This document shows positions 35,520 to 44,639 of a stretch of 64,000 bases of DNA, one piece after another. Numbering within the stretch: position 1 is the stretch's first letter; each line of letters opens with the position of its first letter. The stretch comes from CALFER01 sp964472395 (GTDB lineage: Bacteria > CSSED10-310 > CALFER01), in NCBI GenBank assembly GCA_964472395.1, contig CAYYMM010000002.1:54328-118327 (forward strand). The letters run 5' to 3'. The position numbers and the translations under genes are program-made. The notes beneath the pieces were generated by a model that did no database searches, was not told where the DNA came from, and saw only the letters and a list, made by a program, of their open reading frames with translations.

Positions 35520-37034
35520 TCAACCCTCGGGGGCCGGCACGACTTCGATGCCGCTTTCATCCAGCACCGGTGTCGGAGTCGGTTCCGTCGACGGTGTGAT
35601 GTCGGTCGCCACCGGATCATACGGCTGCAGCGTCGGCTCCGGGGATGGGGTCGGGGTCGGAATCCCGTGAATCGTGAACTGCAGCGGCGCGCTCACGGTT
35701 CGGTGTGTCGCAGCTTTATGGATCACATCGAAGGACAGGGTGTCGATCGCGGCATCCCTTACCCCGAGTGTCTCGACGATATACTCATACACCAGCGTCT
35801 CACAGAGGCTTCCGGCAGCACCCGGCTCGATCGGGGGCAACTCGATCCGGTTCTCTCCGGGACTGTTCTCCATCCATAATTGCCAGTGATAATTGAATTC
35901 CCGCTGATACACATGCACGACGGCAATCGTGCCGTCTCCGGCTATCCACTTCAGACCGGGAAACCGACAGTCCGGCGTTTCGTGCAATTCGAGACCCGTT
36001 GCGGGTTTTTTCATGACGAACACGTGTTCTTTGGGGATATCGTTCCATTTGAATTGCGCCATCGACAGGGTCTGCGACAGAAGATCCGGGCAGGACAGGG
36101 ACGCTTCGAGCGCAATGGTATCGATCCCCTCGACATGATGAATTCTGAGCGTTGCAACGCCTGGGAGGAGCAATTCCGCAAGCCCGATTGTCATTCGTCC
36201 GGGAGGACCGGAATCCGCGTAAGCCGTGATCGTGAACCGAGGTGACGCGCAGAGCTTTGCGGATTTGCCCGTGGTGAGTGCAGTCGTATCAACCGTACAC
36301 TCGATTTCGCGCACCGCATCCGCATGAGGCGCATCCAACGCCATGTCGTACGTCGCGTTCCTCACGATGGGCGTATCGAACAGAGGGATGAAACCGACGT
36401 GACGCACCTGGTGGTTCGCATCGAAAGTCAACGCCGAGATCCCGGGACTCGTGACGGGAATCCGCATCCGCACCGGATCGGGCGTCGTCAGGAAAATCTC
36501 TCCCTGCGCCGTGATCGGAATGGTCTTCCCCTCCGAGTCACCCTCGAACAAACGCAGGGCCGCGTCCTCCGGACGGATTCCCGAAACGGCAATCGAAACG
36601 GGATGCTGCCGGTAGGGTTTGCGCAAGGTGAAGGGTAACACGAGATTCGAGGAACGCACGCCCATGACGGTCAGCGTGTCATATGCCTGAGTCTCGGCGC
36701 CGCGGACCGTCACGGTCAACGGGACGGACGATTCCGGAATGGGAAGGTCGAGCGTGCCTTCCTTCGACGTTTCTCCCGAACCCACGGACACAAATGGGAT
36801 GCCTCGATGCACCTCGACGATCGCCCCCTTCACCGGTTTCCCCTGAAAGGCATCGACCACCGTAATATGCAGCAAATCCCGGACCGGCTCACCGGATACA
36901 CCTCCCGGAAAAGGCGTGTAGCGATCCGTGACCGGCGCAGAGCTCGCGATTTCGTCCGTTTCCGAACATCCCGGCAGAACGGCAAGAGCAAGCACGATCA
37001 GCCATCGAAACGAATTCATTGCGTGTGGATGCAC
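35520..37034 (-). CDS. Lipoprotein with CpReg-like domain, unknown function
   Basis: This protein of about 504 residues has a lipobox Leu-Pro-Gly-Cys near residue 22. A carboxypeptidase-regulatory-like beta-sandwich follows at ~55-125 (Val-Asp-Ala-Phe-Gln-Gly-Lys-Pro-Val-Lys-Gly-Ala), then several beta-rich regions without recognised motifs, and finally a Pro/Thr-rich low-complexity tail. Probably a periplasmic or surface-anchored lipoprotein. GTG 37034 is five bases from GGAGG; ATG 37019 gives nearly the same signal peptide but is further from that site. It is divergent from tldD. Confidence 0.7.
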   Translation of the reverse strand: MHPHAMNSFRWLIVLALAVLPGCSETDEIASSAPVTDRYTPFPGGVSGEPVRDLLHITVVDAFQGKPVKGAIVEVHRGIPFVSVGSGETSKEGTLDLPIPESSVPLTVTVRGAETQAYDTLTVMGVRSSNLVLPFTLRKPYRQHPVSIAVSGIRPEDAALRLFEGDSEGKTIPITAQGEIFLTTPDPVRMRIPVTSPGISALTFDANHQVRHVGFIPLFDTPIVRNATYDMALDAPHADAVREIECTVDTTALTTGKSAKLCASPRFTITAYADSGPPGRMTIGLAELLLPGVATLRIHHVEGIDTIALEASLSCPDLLSQTLSMAQFKWNDIPKEHVFVMKKPATGLELHETPDCRFPGLKWIAGDGTIAVVHVYQREFNYHWQLWMENSPGENRIELPPIEPGAAGSLCETLVYEYIVETLGVRDAAIDTLSFDVIHKAATHRTVSAPLQFTIHGIPTPTPSPEPTLQPYDPVATDITPSTEPTPTPVLDESGIEVVPAPEG

Positions 37035-37177
37035 GGACACCTCCCCCTGAGTCTGTTCGGGATCAAGACAAAATCCACTCTACAGAGGGCGGGCAATGAA
37101 TTCAATTTGAAAGCGCGGGATCATCTCATGTATCGTGAGCTGTGAAACCTGCCTCATCCGATCCGACAGGAGCAGAC

Positions 37178-38713
37178 ATGACATCGTTGCTGCACGAACC
37201 CATTAATCGACGCCGGTTCATCGCCGGAAGTCTGAAAACCGCCGCCGTTCTGACCGCCCTTCAGTCCGGCTGGTCACCGCTGCTCGAAACCGCATCCGCC
37301 AGAGAGCTTTTAAACGAGCGTCTCGAGACGGACCCGGACGATCTGCAGTCGATTCTGAAACGGGCGGCGCGCACCGGCGGAGACGTTTCCGAAATATTTC
37401 TCGAACAGACGGTGCGTCGCGAATTTCGGATGCTCGACGATCGGCTGACCGACGCGAGATACCGGATCAGCGAGGGTTGCGGGGTGCGCGTGATCGAAGG
37501 CCGCTCGATCGGGTATGCGTTTGCGGACGGATTCGACCGGGCCGATGTCAGGGCCGCCGCGATGCATGCCCGCGGGATCGCCCGGAATCGCGGCCGGAGT
37601 CCCTCGGTGCCTCTGGCGAAAAAACCGACGGTCGGCGGAGGCATCATCCGGTCAATCCGACATCTCGACAGCATCGATGACGCCGCCCGCCTGAACGTCA
37701 TGCAACGCGCGATCCGGACGGCTCGCGAATCCAGCAATCTGATCGAGCATATCGAGGTGCAATACTCGGATGAAGTGAGGCGCATCCTGATCGCGGACAA
37801 CCAGGGTCTGTATCGCACCGATACACAGCCGCTCATCACGGTCCAGGTCAATGTCAGCGCGGCGGACGGATGGCGGAGGCATCAGGGGAATCGGCGGTTG
37901 TCGAAGAAATGCGGCTTCGAGTTATTCGATGATGACGCAGTCGAGCGGATCGCTGCGCAGGCCGCCGAGGAAGCCGTGCAGATGCTGGCGGCAGGCGACC
38001 CTCCAGCGGGAGAGATTCCGGTGATTCTGGCGAGCGGGACCGGCGGAGTCATTTTTCACGAAGCCGTCGGGCATGGTCTCGAAGGCGACAGCATCATCGA
38101 AAACGGCTCCTATTACTGCAACCGTCTGGGCGATCGCATCGGTTCGCCTCTGCTGACACTCGCCGATGACGGCTCGTTCCAATCGGGACGCGGTTCCGCG
38201 CATTTCGACGACGAAGGGTCGCCGACGAACCGAACGGTTCTGATCGAAAATGGTGTGCTCAAGACCTATCTCACCGACCGGATCTCAGCGTCGGTTCTCG
38301 GACTGCCACTCACCGGGAATGCACGCCGTGAAAGTTACCGTGAACCGCCGCTGGTGCGGATGACCAACACGCTGCTCGATGCAGGCCGGGACGACCCCTC
38401 GACGATTCTCGCGGACACCCCCGAAGGTCTCTATTGCAAATCCTTCAACGGCGGCATGGTCGATACGGCTTCGGGGCATTTCACGTTCTACGTCCGGGAG
38501 GCCTACGAGATCCGGAACGGACGGATCTCGCGACCGATCCGCGGAGCCACACTCACAGGCAAAGGCGCGGACCTCCTCATGCGGATCGATCGGGTCGGAA
38601 CCGATTTCAACACGTTCATCGGGACCTGCGGAAAAGGTCAGTGGGTGCCGGTATCGTTCGGTCAGCCCACCATCCGCATCTCGCACATTGTCGTCGGCGG
38701 AACGCGGATCTAG
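37178..38713 (+). CDS. tldD: TldD metalloprotease with Tat-type signal
   Basis: This 511-residue protein has the TldD zinc motif His294-Glu-Ala-Val-Gly-His299 (HExxxH), followed by a Gly-Leu-Glu-Gly-Asp segment. TldD/TldE form a heterodimeric protease acting on unstructured peptides; in E. coli it matures microcin B17 and degrades CcdA. Here the N-terminus carries Asn-Arg-Arg-Arg-Phe-Ile-Ala-Gly then a hydrophobic stretch, which resembles a twin-arginine signal, although the classical TldD is cytoplasmic. Start ATG 37178 has GGAG seven bases upstream; a GTG start at 37142 lacks one. tldE follows after 12 bases. Confidence 0.92.
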   Translation: MTSLLHEPINRRRFIAGSLKTAAVLTALQSGWSPLLETASARELLNERLETDPDDLQSILKRAARTGGDVSEIFLEQTVRREFRMLDDRLTDARYRISEGCGVRVIEGRSIGYAFADGFDRADVRAAAMHARGIARNRGRSPSVPLAKKPTVGGGIIRSIRHLDSIDDAARLNVMQRAIRTARESSNLIEHIEVQYSDEVRRILIADNQGLYRTDTQPLITVQVNVSAADGWRRHQGNRRLSKKCGFELFDDDAVERIAAQAAEEAVQMLAAGDPPAGEIPVILASGTGGVIFHEAVGHGLEGDSIIENGSYYCNRLGDRIGSPLLTLADDGSFQSGRGSAHFDDEGSPTNRTVLIENGVLKTYLTDRISASVLGLPLTGNARRESYREPPLVRMTNTLLDAGRDDPSTILADTPEGLYCKSFNGGMVDTASGHFTFYVREAYEIRNGRISRPIRGATLTGKGADLLMRIDRVGTDFNTFIGTCGKGQWVPVSFGQPTIRISHIVVGGTRI

Positions 38714-38725
38714 AGGAGCAATCGG

Positions 38726-40051
38726 ATGACTTTCGAAAAGCTGGCGCGGAAGATTCTGGACCGGATTACCTCGGCGGGCATGACCGGCGAGTGTTTTCTG
38801 GAGGAGTGGAACCGGAGCGTGATCACGGGCAAAGGCGGCGAGATCCGTGAAAACCGGACGGCACAGGGGCAGGGACTGGGTATCCGGATCGCACAGGGAC
38901 AGCGTGCCGCGGGCATGTCCGCGACGCGTTTCGACGTGGATGCGATCACCCGGTCCGTGGATCGGATCATCCGGCTGGTGCCGCAACTGCCCGAAGATCC
39001 GTTCCTGCGATTCGCGGAACCGGCGCGGCTGCCCGATGCGGGGCCTTTTCATGATCCGGGATTCCGCTTCCCGCTTCCCGAGTCGGCTTCCCGCGATCTG
39101 CTCAACAGCCTCGATGCGATCAACGGAACGATCGAATCGCCCGCGGAAGTCGCCCTGCAGGAGTCCTGTGAACAAACCGACACCGCGATTCTCAACACGC
39201 TGGGATTGGATGTCGCCACACGTTCGACGTCCTTCACCCGCACGATCGCCATCACACTGGAATCCGGCGGTGAACGCATCCAGGTTGAAGACGAACGAGA
39301 AACCGCCTTTCCGGACGATCTGCCCGCCTTCGGAAAGATCCTGCAGGATCTGCTTCCGATGCTCGATCAAACCATCGGCGGATCGCTTGTCCCGACGGGC
39401 GTGTATGCGACAGTGTTCCACCCCGCCGCTGGCCGCACCTTCCTGCGCTCCGTCCTCGATTGCCTCAGCGGCTGGCTCGTGAACCGCCGACGGACATGGG
39501 CGATGGACCGGCTGAACACACCGATCGCGTCGGAGGGGGTGACGATCGTCGACGATCCGCACGCGCCGAGGTCGTCCCGGTCGAGAATCGTCGATGGTGA
39601 GGGGGTGCCGACCGCGACGAAACCGATCATATCGCAAGGGGTACTGCGCGGATTTTTCGATACGCTGGGCACGGCCGCCGAAAGCGGACGGGCTCCGGGG
39701 AACGCTGTGCGCGGCTACGACGGAAGCCCCCGCACCGGATGGACCCGCATCACGATGTCCCCGGGAATGGATTCCCCCGATGCGATCATCCGGGACACGG
39801 GCGAGGGCCTGTATATCCACAGACTGATCGGATTCGGGCTCGATGAAAGCTCCGGGCAGTATTCGATCGGCGCGATGGGGAGACGGATCACGGGAGGCGT
39901 ACTCGGGGACGCCGTCGCGGGCATCACGATCGCCGGCAATCTCGCCGACCTGCTTCAAGACATCGACCGCATCGGCAACGATCTCCCCGCCGGCTACTCA
40001 CTGCTCTGCCCGACCTTCAGGATCAGTCGCGTCAGCGTCGGCGGGAGCTGA
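38726..40051 (+). CDS. tldE: TldE/PmbA, non-catalytic partner of TldD
   Basis: This 441-residue member of the TldE/PmbA branch keeps the family fold but lacks HExxxH. Conserved family segments are Gly-Gly-Glu-Ile-Arg-Glu-Asn-Arg near residue 34, Phe-His-Pro-Ala-Ala-Gly-Arg near 230, and a C-terminal Gly-Glu-Gly-Leu-Tyr-Ile region. It pairs with TldD to form the proteolytic chamber. No signal peptide is visible, which conflicts with the apparent export signal on TldD unless the pair is exported together or the TldD signal is not functional. It has a GGAGC site at 38714-38718. Confidence 0.9.
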   Translation: MTFEKLARKILDRITSAGMTGECFLEEWNRSVITGKGGEIRENRTAQGQGLGIRIAQGQRAAGMSATRFDVDAITRSVDRIIRLVPQLPEDPFLRFAEPARLPDAGPFHDPGFRFPLPESASRDLLNSLDAINGTIESPAEVALQESCEQTDTAILNTLGLDVATRSTSFTRTIAITLESGGERIQVEDERETAFPDDLPAFGKILQDLLPMLDQTIGGSLVPTGVYATVFHPAAGRTFLRSVLDCLSGWLVNRRRTWAMDRLNTPIASEGVTIVDDPHAPRSSRSRIVDGEGVPTATKPIISQGVLRGFFDTLGTAAESGRAPGNAVRGYDGSPRTGWTRITMSPGMDSPDAIIRDTGEGLYIHRLIGFGLDESSGQYSIGAMGRRITGGVLGDAVAGITIAGNLADLLQDIDRIGNDLPAGYSLLCPTFRISRVSVGGS

Positions 40052-40059
40052 TCCCCTCA

Positions 40060-40089
40060 CAGGGAAAAAAAGCCAGCCGCAGCGGGATT
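40060..40089 (-). terminator. Possible weak terminator after htrA
   Basis: On the minus strand a short imperfect hairpin (CCxGC with GCxGG) is followed by CTTTTTTT just after the HtrA stop. The stem is weak; the T-run is the main support. Confidence 0.35.
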
Positions 40090-41445
40090 TCATTCCAGGC
40101 GCGGGGTCACGCGATACGCCATGTTGCCGCGAACGACGATGAGCATGACGGAATCCCGATGACTGCCCTGAATGATCGTCTGGTAAAAAGCATCCGCAGA
40201 AACGATACGGGTGCGGTCGATCTGGAGCAGCGCATCACCGGATCGGATACCGACGTCGTCCGCCGGCGATCCTGGACGGACCTCGTTCACATACACCCCT
40301 TTTTCCGCATTCCCGCGCGCGCCATCGACCTTGATCTCTTTGACCGACAGCCCGAGAATTTCCCAGGTGAGCTGCTGCGGATCGCGTGTCGGAAGCGCTT
40401 CGGCCGTGATGTCGGCCTGATATTCCTTGCCGCCTCTGAGAATCGTAATGCGGATCGAATCCCCCGGCAGCACCTCCAGGAGCTGATCCCGGAAGTCATC
40501 GCTGGATGTGACGGTATACTTCCCGAGACCGATGATCACGTCTCCCGCACGGATCTCGGCGCGCTCGGCCGGTGACCCCTTCGACACTTCGGACACGAGA
40601 GCACCCTCATCGCGATCGACTCGCAGATGTTTGGCCAGAACGGATGTGAGATCCTGGGTGTGGATCCCGATCCACGGGCGGGGGACCGTGCCGATTTCGA
40701 GCAGATCCTTGATGACCCGTTTGGCCTTGTCGATCGGAATTGCAAATCCGATCCCCTTGGCGTTTTCGTAGATGGCCGTGTTGATTCCGATCAGTTCGCC
40801 CTTGACGTTCAGGAGCGGTCCGCCGGAATTGCCCGGATTGATCGAGGCGTCGGTCTGAATGAAATCGTGATAGGTGTGCGTTTCGTTCGTCCGGTCTTTG
40901 AACGTCAGGCTGCGGTTGAGCGCGCTGACGACGCCGGTCGTGACGGTGTTGGACAGTCCGTACGGATTGCCGATCGCGATGACCGTTTCACCGATCATCA
41001 GGTCGTTCGACGTGAACGGCGCGATGAACGGGAGGGGTTCCGGGGCGGTTATTTTGAGGAGTGCGAGGTCGAGGCGGCGGGAGGCTCCCAGTAATTCGGC
41101 TTCATATTCCTGCCCCGACGCAAGCGTGACGGTGATTTTGGAGGCCGGCAGGATGATGTGTTCGTTGGTGAGGATGATGCCGTCGGGCTGGATGATCGTG
41201 CCGGATCCCAGACTCTGGTTGGTGATGTTGCGCCGGCGGCTCGGTTCGAAGTAGTTGAAGATCCATTCGTCGCCGAAGGGGTTTGCGCCGGTGACGGATA
41301 CGACTTTTTCGGTCGAGATATTGACGACGGCCGGTCCGGCCTGACCCAAGGCGCGTACGACGGGCGACACCCGGACCGGGTCGACGTCCGCATGAATCGG
41401 CGCTATGAACGCAAAGAAAATGAGCAACGGAATCAAGTGACGCAT
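40090..41445 (-). CDS. HtrA/DegP-family periplasmic serine protease
   Basis: This 451-residue protein has a signal peptide (start ATG 41445, GGGAGG upstream) and a trypsin-like domain with His in Thr-Asn-Glu-His-Ile-Ile, Asp in Arg-Leu-Asp-Leu-Ala-Leu-Leu-Lys, and the nucleophile in Asn-Pro-Gly-Asn-Ser-Gly-Gly-Pro-Leu. Two C-terminal PDZ domains follow, including Val-Ser-Lys-Gly-Ser-Pro-Ala-Glu and Val-Arg-Pro-Gly-Ser-Pro-Ala-Asp carboxylate-binding loops. It is an envelope quality-control protease/chaperone of DegP/DegQ size. The Thr-Asn-Asn-His context common in DegP is Thr-Asn-Glu-His here. Confidence 0.92.
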   Translation of the reverse strand: MRHLIPLLIFFAFIAPIHADVDPVRVSPVVRALGQAGPAVVNISTEKVVSVTGANPFGDEWIFNYFEPSRRRNITNQSLGSGTIIQPDGIILTNEHIILPASKITVTLASGQEYEAELLGASRRLDLALLKITAPEPLPFIAPFTSNDLMIGETVIAIGNPYGLSNTVTTGVVSALNRSLTFKDRTNETHTYHDFIQTDASINPGNSGGPLLNVKGELIGINTAIYENAKGIGFAIPIDKAKRVIKDLLEIGTVPRPWIGIHTQDLTSVLAKHLRVDRDEGALVSEVSKGSPAERAEIRAGDVIIGLGKYTVTSSDDFRDQLLEVLPGDSIRITILRGGKEYQADITAEALPTRDPQQLTWEILGLSVKEIKVDGARGNAEKGVYVNEVRPGSPADDVGIRSGDALLQIDRTRIVSADAFYQTIIQGSHRDSVMLIVVRGNMAYRVTPRLE

Positions 41446-41784
41446 CAAACACCTCCCTGTCGTACCAGAAGGTTCAAACAGCAGGACGCATTTTAGCGCG
41501 TTGCGGCATGTGCGTAAAGATGAGAGAAGAATCGTCGGTTCTTCTGGGACAGAATTGCTACCAGCAAGACTGCGATTCCATGTCGAGTTCATTCCTTTAA
41601 GTGGCTGGGTGAGGGGGCAACTTCCATAGGAAGTGATTCGCCAAAAGCTTCGAAGATCCGGAGTCCGTTCAAGCGGGAGTCGGGTGTTTCCGTGCCGGTG
41701 TAATCGATGCCAATGCAGCGACTAAACGTTGTTTTAATTTGTTCCGTCATTTACTTGCTCTCCCTGAATGTGTATCCAGTTTGT
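41446..41784. other. Edge of defence island
   Basis: This 339-base stretch separates htrA from the HNH gene. It contains a short truncated minus-strand reading frame (annotated at 41589-41750) and otherwise nothing I can support. Composition drops here from the GC-rich host genes to the more balanced composition of the island, so the left island boundary is probably between about 41460 and 41590. Confidence 0.45.
41589..41750 (-). pseudogene. Truncated DUF429-like gene remnant
   Basis: A 53-residue frame opens with ATG 41750 after GGGAGAG. It begins Met-Thr-Glu-Gln-Ile-Lys and contains Cys-Ile-Gly-Ile-Asp-Tyr-Thr-Gly-Thr-Glu-Thr-Pro-Asp-Ser, which resembles the start of a family of larger proteins (Ile-Gly-Ile-Asp-Tyr-Ser/Thr-Gly) with an RNase H-like, DUF429-type N-terminus. 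The downstream Glu-Val-Ala-Pro-Ser-Pro-Ser is also like that family, but the frame then stops. The rest of the gene is absent, so this is probably a remnant. It lies 34 bases after the HNH gene on the same strand. Confidence 0.45.
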
Positions 41785-42846
41785 CTAAATATCGTACAAG
41801 CCGACCCGCTGGCATCCTTCGAGGAAGGCCTTTTTCAGGAAGTTACAGTTTGAAAACGGAGACTTCGCGGTCTGTAGCTGAACCATTGCAAGCGAATCTT
41901 TCGGAGGAAAATCGTGGGTATCGTGCAGAATACGAATCTGCTCTAGCCAGTCTTTGGCGTCACTACCGCAGCATTTCGCCTTGTAACGTTCTTCGATGCC
42001 GTACACCTCTTTCCATGTTTCGATCTCCTCATGGGCGGTGGCGGGACCGAACGAGAGTTGAATGTCGTCGGGTGTCATGTGGTCGATATCCGGTTTGTGA
42101 AGGCCGACAGTAATTTCGATACCATGAGCACCGGTTGCATAAGGGTAGAAGGCCTTGCGGCGTCCGACGGCATTGTGTGCCGGGTCGCGGCTGAGTTTGT
42201 AGAAGCTGTTGCACTCGTGGCAGGCCGGGGCGAGGTTTCGGAAATTGATCGTATTGAAGGGATAGAGCGTCTTGGGTAGATAATGGTCATAGGCCTCACG
42301 CTTGTTGTGATGCAGTCCCTTGATGTCGCCGAGGCCGCAGAACGGACATTTGCCGGTCGTATTCGTCTGCATGAATGCCTGGTAGTGTTCATCAATCTTG
42401 CCGATTTTTTCGCGTAGCGCTTTGATGTCGAGCAGTTGCTGGGAATAGAGTCCCTTGAAAAAAGATTTCAGTTGCTCGCTCAGATCAGGATAGGTGGCGG
42501 CAATATCGGTATAGCGGGCGATCTGAACCGCCGGGTCATTGGCGCAGACCTTTTCGATGTCGTTGTTGGCTTGGTGCCACCGCTTGAACTGCGAGATTTC
42601 CCCTCGCGAAAGCTGAGAGAAACTCAGATATATGGCTTGAACCTGGCTTGAGAAACGATCCCCTTCTTGAGTGTGATCGTAGGCGAAAGTTGTCATCACC
42701 TCCTTGAGTGGTGGATTGGCATCAAACAGGCTTAAGTCGTAAGGACCAGCCTTCGGTGCATGACACCAGACTTGATAAAAGATGAAGTTTATAAAACGCT
42801 GCATCCGCTCCATCTGATGCGGGACATAGGTATAGGCAAACAGCAT
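41785..42846 (-). CDS. HNH nuclease, PtuB-like partner of the AAA ATPase
   Basis: This 353-residue protein has an HNH core at ~165-225: Cys-Pro-Phe-Cys, Asp-His-Tyr-Leu-Pro-Lys, Asn-Leu-Ala-Pro-Ala-Cys-His-Glu-Cys-Asn. The Asp/Glu-His-x-x-Pro-Lys plus Cys-x2-Cys-Asn arrangement is that of PtuB/retron-associated HNH nucleases. The start overlaps the stop of the upstream ATPase gene by one base, indicating a coupled pair as in Septu (PtuA-PtuB). It likely cleaves nucleic acid when the ATPase is triggered by infection (inference from family). Confidence 0.82.
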   Translation of the reverse strand: MLFAYTYVPHQMERMQRFINFIFYQVWCHAPKAGPYDLSLFDANPPLKEVMTTFAYDHTQEGDRFSSQVQAIYLSFSQLSRGEISQFKRWHQANNDIEKVCANDPAVQIARYTDIAATYPDLSEQLKSFFKGLYSQQLLDIKALREKIGKIDEHYQAFMQTNTTGKCPFCGLGDIKGLHHNKREAYDHYLPKTLYPFNTINFRNLAPACHECNSFYKLSRDPAHNAVGRRKAFYPYATGAHGIEITVGLHKPDIDHMTPDDIQLSFGPATAHEEIETWKEVYGIEERYKAKCCGSDAKDWLEQIRILHDTHDFPPKDSLAMVQLQTAKSPFSNCNFLKKAFLEGCQRVGLYDI

Positions 42847-44633
42847 CAGCCCTTGTCCTCCATGCTGTCAAGGATGGTCTTGATGAGCAGAATCTTTTCC
42901 ACCGAGTCACCGAGTTCGCGATTGATCTCGACTAGGAGCTTCTCCTTGTCCTCTCCCTGTTCAAAACGTTGCCGCAGGTTGTCCAGCATCGACTGTGCAT
43001 GGCCACCGATGGTCTCGCGCTTTCCAAAGGTGGCCATGGTGATCTTGTTGATGGATGCGCCAAGGGTGTTATAATCGGGATTTCTAACGCTGACCTTGCC
43101 TGTTACTTCGTCCTTGTTAAACACCAGCACCTTTTCCGGCCTGCTGTCAGAGATCAGAAACGGGGTGTGGGTCGTGACCAGCATCTCCTGGCCGTCGCTG
43201 CCGTTGAAGCTCTGATTCAGGCGAGTGACGAAGTTGGCGCGCCAGTCGGGGTTGAAATGGGTCTCCGGCTCGTCGAGCAGGAACAAGCTCTGGGTGTTCT
43301 TGAACAGCATGCATAGACCCATTGTATGAACCAGTTGGTGCTCTCCGTCCGATAGATTCTTGAGGAGCATTGGTTTTGAAACATCACTTTTCGTGAAGTA
43401 AAAGTTTTTAAATCGCATAATGCGCTCATCCGAGGCCAAGGTCGGGACGGTTTCGCTTACGTATTGGCTGTCGGATTGATACAGATCGGCCTTTAACGAG
43501 TCGCTGACGGAAAAGAGGTTCAACGTGAGCAGCACCTGAAAGGCATGGAATAGGGCGATGGGTGAGTGGTTGACTTCAAAATCGAAGTTCTCGCCGAAGG
43601 CTTGGCGGGTGTAGTCATTGACCCAGTAATCGAGATAGAGCGTGTCGCTGGCCTCGTCGATATACCAGCAGGTTGCGCTACGCTTCATACGCCTGATTAC
43701 TGGATCGAAAGACTCATACCGAGTAGCTGAATTCTCCTGTTGATTACGTAGTTCTTTTTGCAACGTTTCATCGGCCTCAAGAAGGCGAATAAGATGAATC
43801 CGATAGCGACCCGATTCAGCGTCCCTGGTTAATGCTGGATTTTCTTTCCCAAAATGCTCAGCAACCTCAAGCGAGACCTCTATGCTGCGCCGGATGATGA
43901 TACGGAACTCTTTGAGTTCCTTGATTTTCACATCGTCGCGGAAGGGTCTGAGCGCATCGGCATCCTGAAACAGCAGATTGCAGAGCAGGATCGCCTGGCT
44001 GAAACCGCTGTCGAGGTAGACCAGCCGTGATTCCGGGCGACCGGGATAGGGAAGCTGATGCTTCAGTGCCTGCCAGTATTCGTCGAACTGGACAAAGCGC
44101 ATCTTGAAAAACGGCAGGCTGAGGATTTCGTTCTCTCCGGAGGAATAGCCCAGAATATAGTCCGGCAGCATTTGGCGACCGAGCGTCTGGGTCATCTTCA
44201 AGGGTTCATCACCGTTCCCGCTCACCAGGAACCATTTTGGCCCCTCTCCTGCTTGTTTTATAACCTTAACGCGGGCATTCCCACCCATTCCCATCGCGCA
44301 AATCTCGCTGCCGTCTTGTATGGGCAAGACATATTCCAGCTCGAATGCGTCGGGTTGTGCGCTTTCTGCTTTGAATCCATTCCGGTTTTCTTCTTCATTA
44401 TATCGGAAGCTGTCCGGCAGGTTTTCCAGATAGATGCATTGCAGATGGTAGAAGATCGCTGCCAGCACCTCCAGCAAATTCGATTTCCCGCTGCCGTTAG
44501 GACCAGCGCAGACAAAAGGGGTAAAACCTTGTTCTTCCAGCAAGTCCCACTCGCTGCGGAAGCGGCACTCGAAACCCGCTTGCAGGCTGCGAAATCCTTT
44601 CGGGTCGGTGATTTTGAGGCGCAACAGCTTCAT
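42846..44633 (-). CDS. Restriction-system-associated AAA ATPase (PtuA-like)
   Basis: This 595-residue ABC/SMC-type ATPase has Walker A Gly-Pro-Asn-Gly-Ser-Gly-Lys-Ser near residue 44, a signature-like Leu-Ser-Asp-Gly-Glu-His-Gln, and Walker B Leu-Phe-Leu-Leu-Asp-Glu-Pro-Glu-Thr-His. It matches the known family of AAA ATPases that travel with type I restriction systems and is similar in plan to PtuA of Septu. It lies 6 bases after hsdS and overlaps the HNH gene. Probable role is sensing phage and controlling the HNH nuclease. Confidence 0.85.
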   Translation of the reverse strand: MKLLRLKITDPKGFRSLQAGFECRFRSEWDLLEEQGFTPFVCAGPNGSGKSNLLEVLAAIFYHLQCIYLENLPDSFRYNEEENRNGFKAESAQPDAFELEYVLPIQDGSEICAMGMGGNARVKVIKQAGEGPKWFLVSGNGDEPLKMTQTLGRQMLPDYILGYSSGENEILSLPFFKMRFVQFDEYWQALKHQLPYPGRPESRLVYLDSGFSQAILLCNLLFQDADALRPFRDDVKIKELKEFRIIIRRSIEVSLEVAEHFGKENPALTRDAESGRYRIHLIRLLEADETLQKELRNQQENSATRYESFDPVIRRMKRSATCWYIDEASDTLYLDYWVNDYTRQAFGENFDFEVNHSPIALFHAFQVLLTLNLFSVSDSLKADLYQSDSQYVSETVPTLASDERIMRFKNFYFTKSDVSKPMLLKNLSDGEHQLVHTMGLCMLFKNTQSLFLLDEPETHFNPDWRANFVTRLNQSFNGSDGQEMLVTTHTPFLISDSRPEKVLVFNKDEVTGKVSVRNPDYNTLGASINKITMATFGKRETIGGHAQSMLDNLRQRFEQGEDKEKLLVEINRELGDSVEKILLIKTILDSMEDKG

Positions 44634-44639
44634 CCGGCG

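Noticed and set aside
38285..39958. Long minus-strand frame (557 residues) opposite tldD/tldE
   Set aside because: Antisense shadow; tldD and tldE are clearly coding on the other strand.
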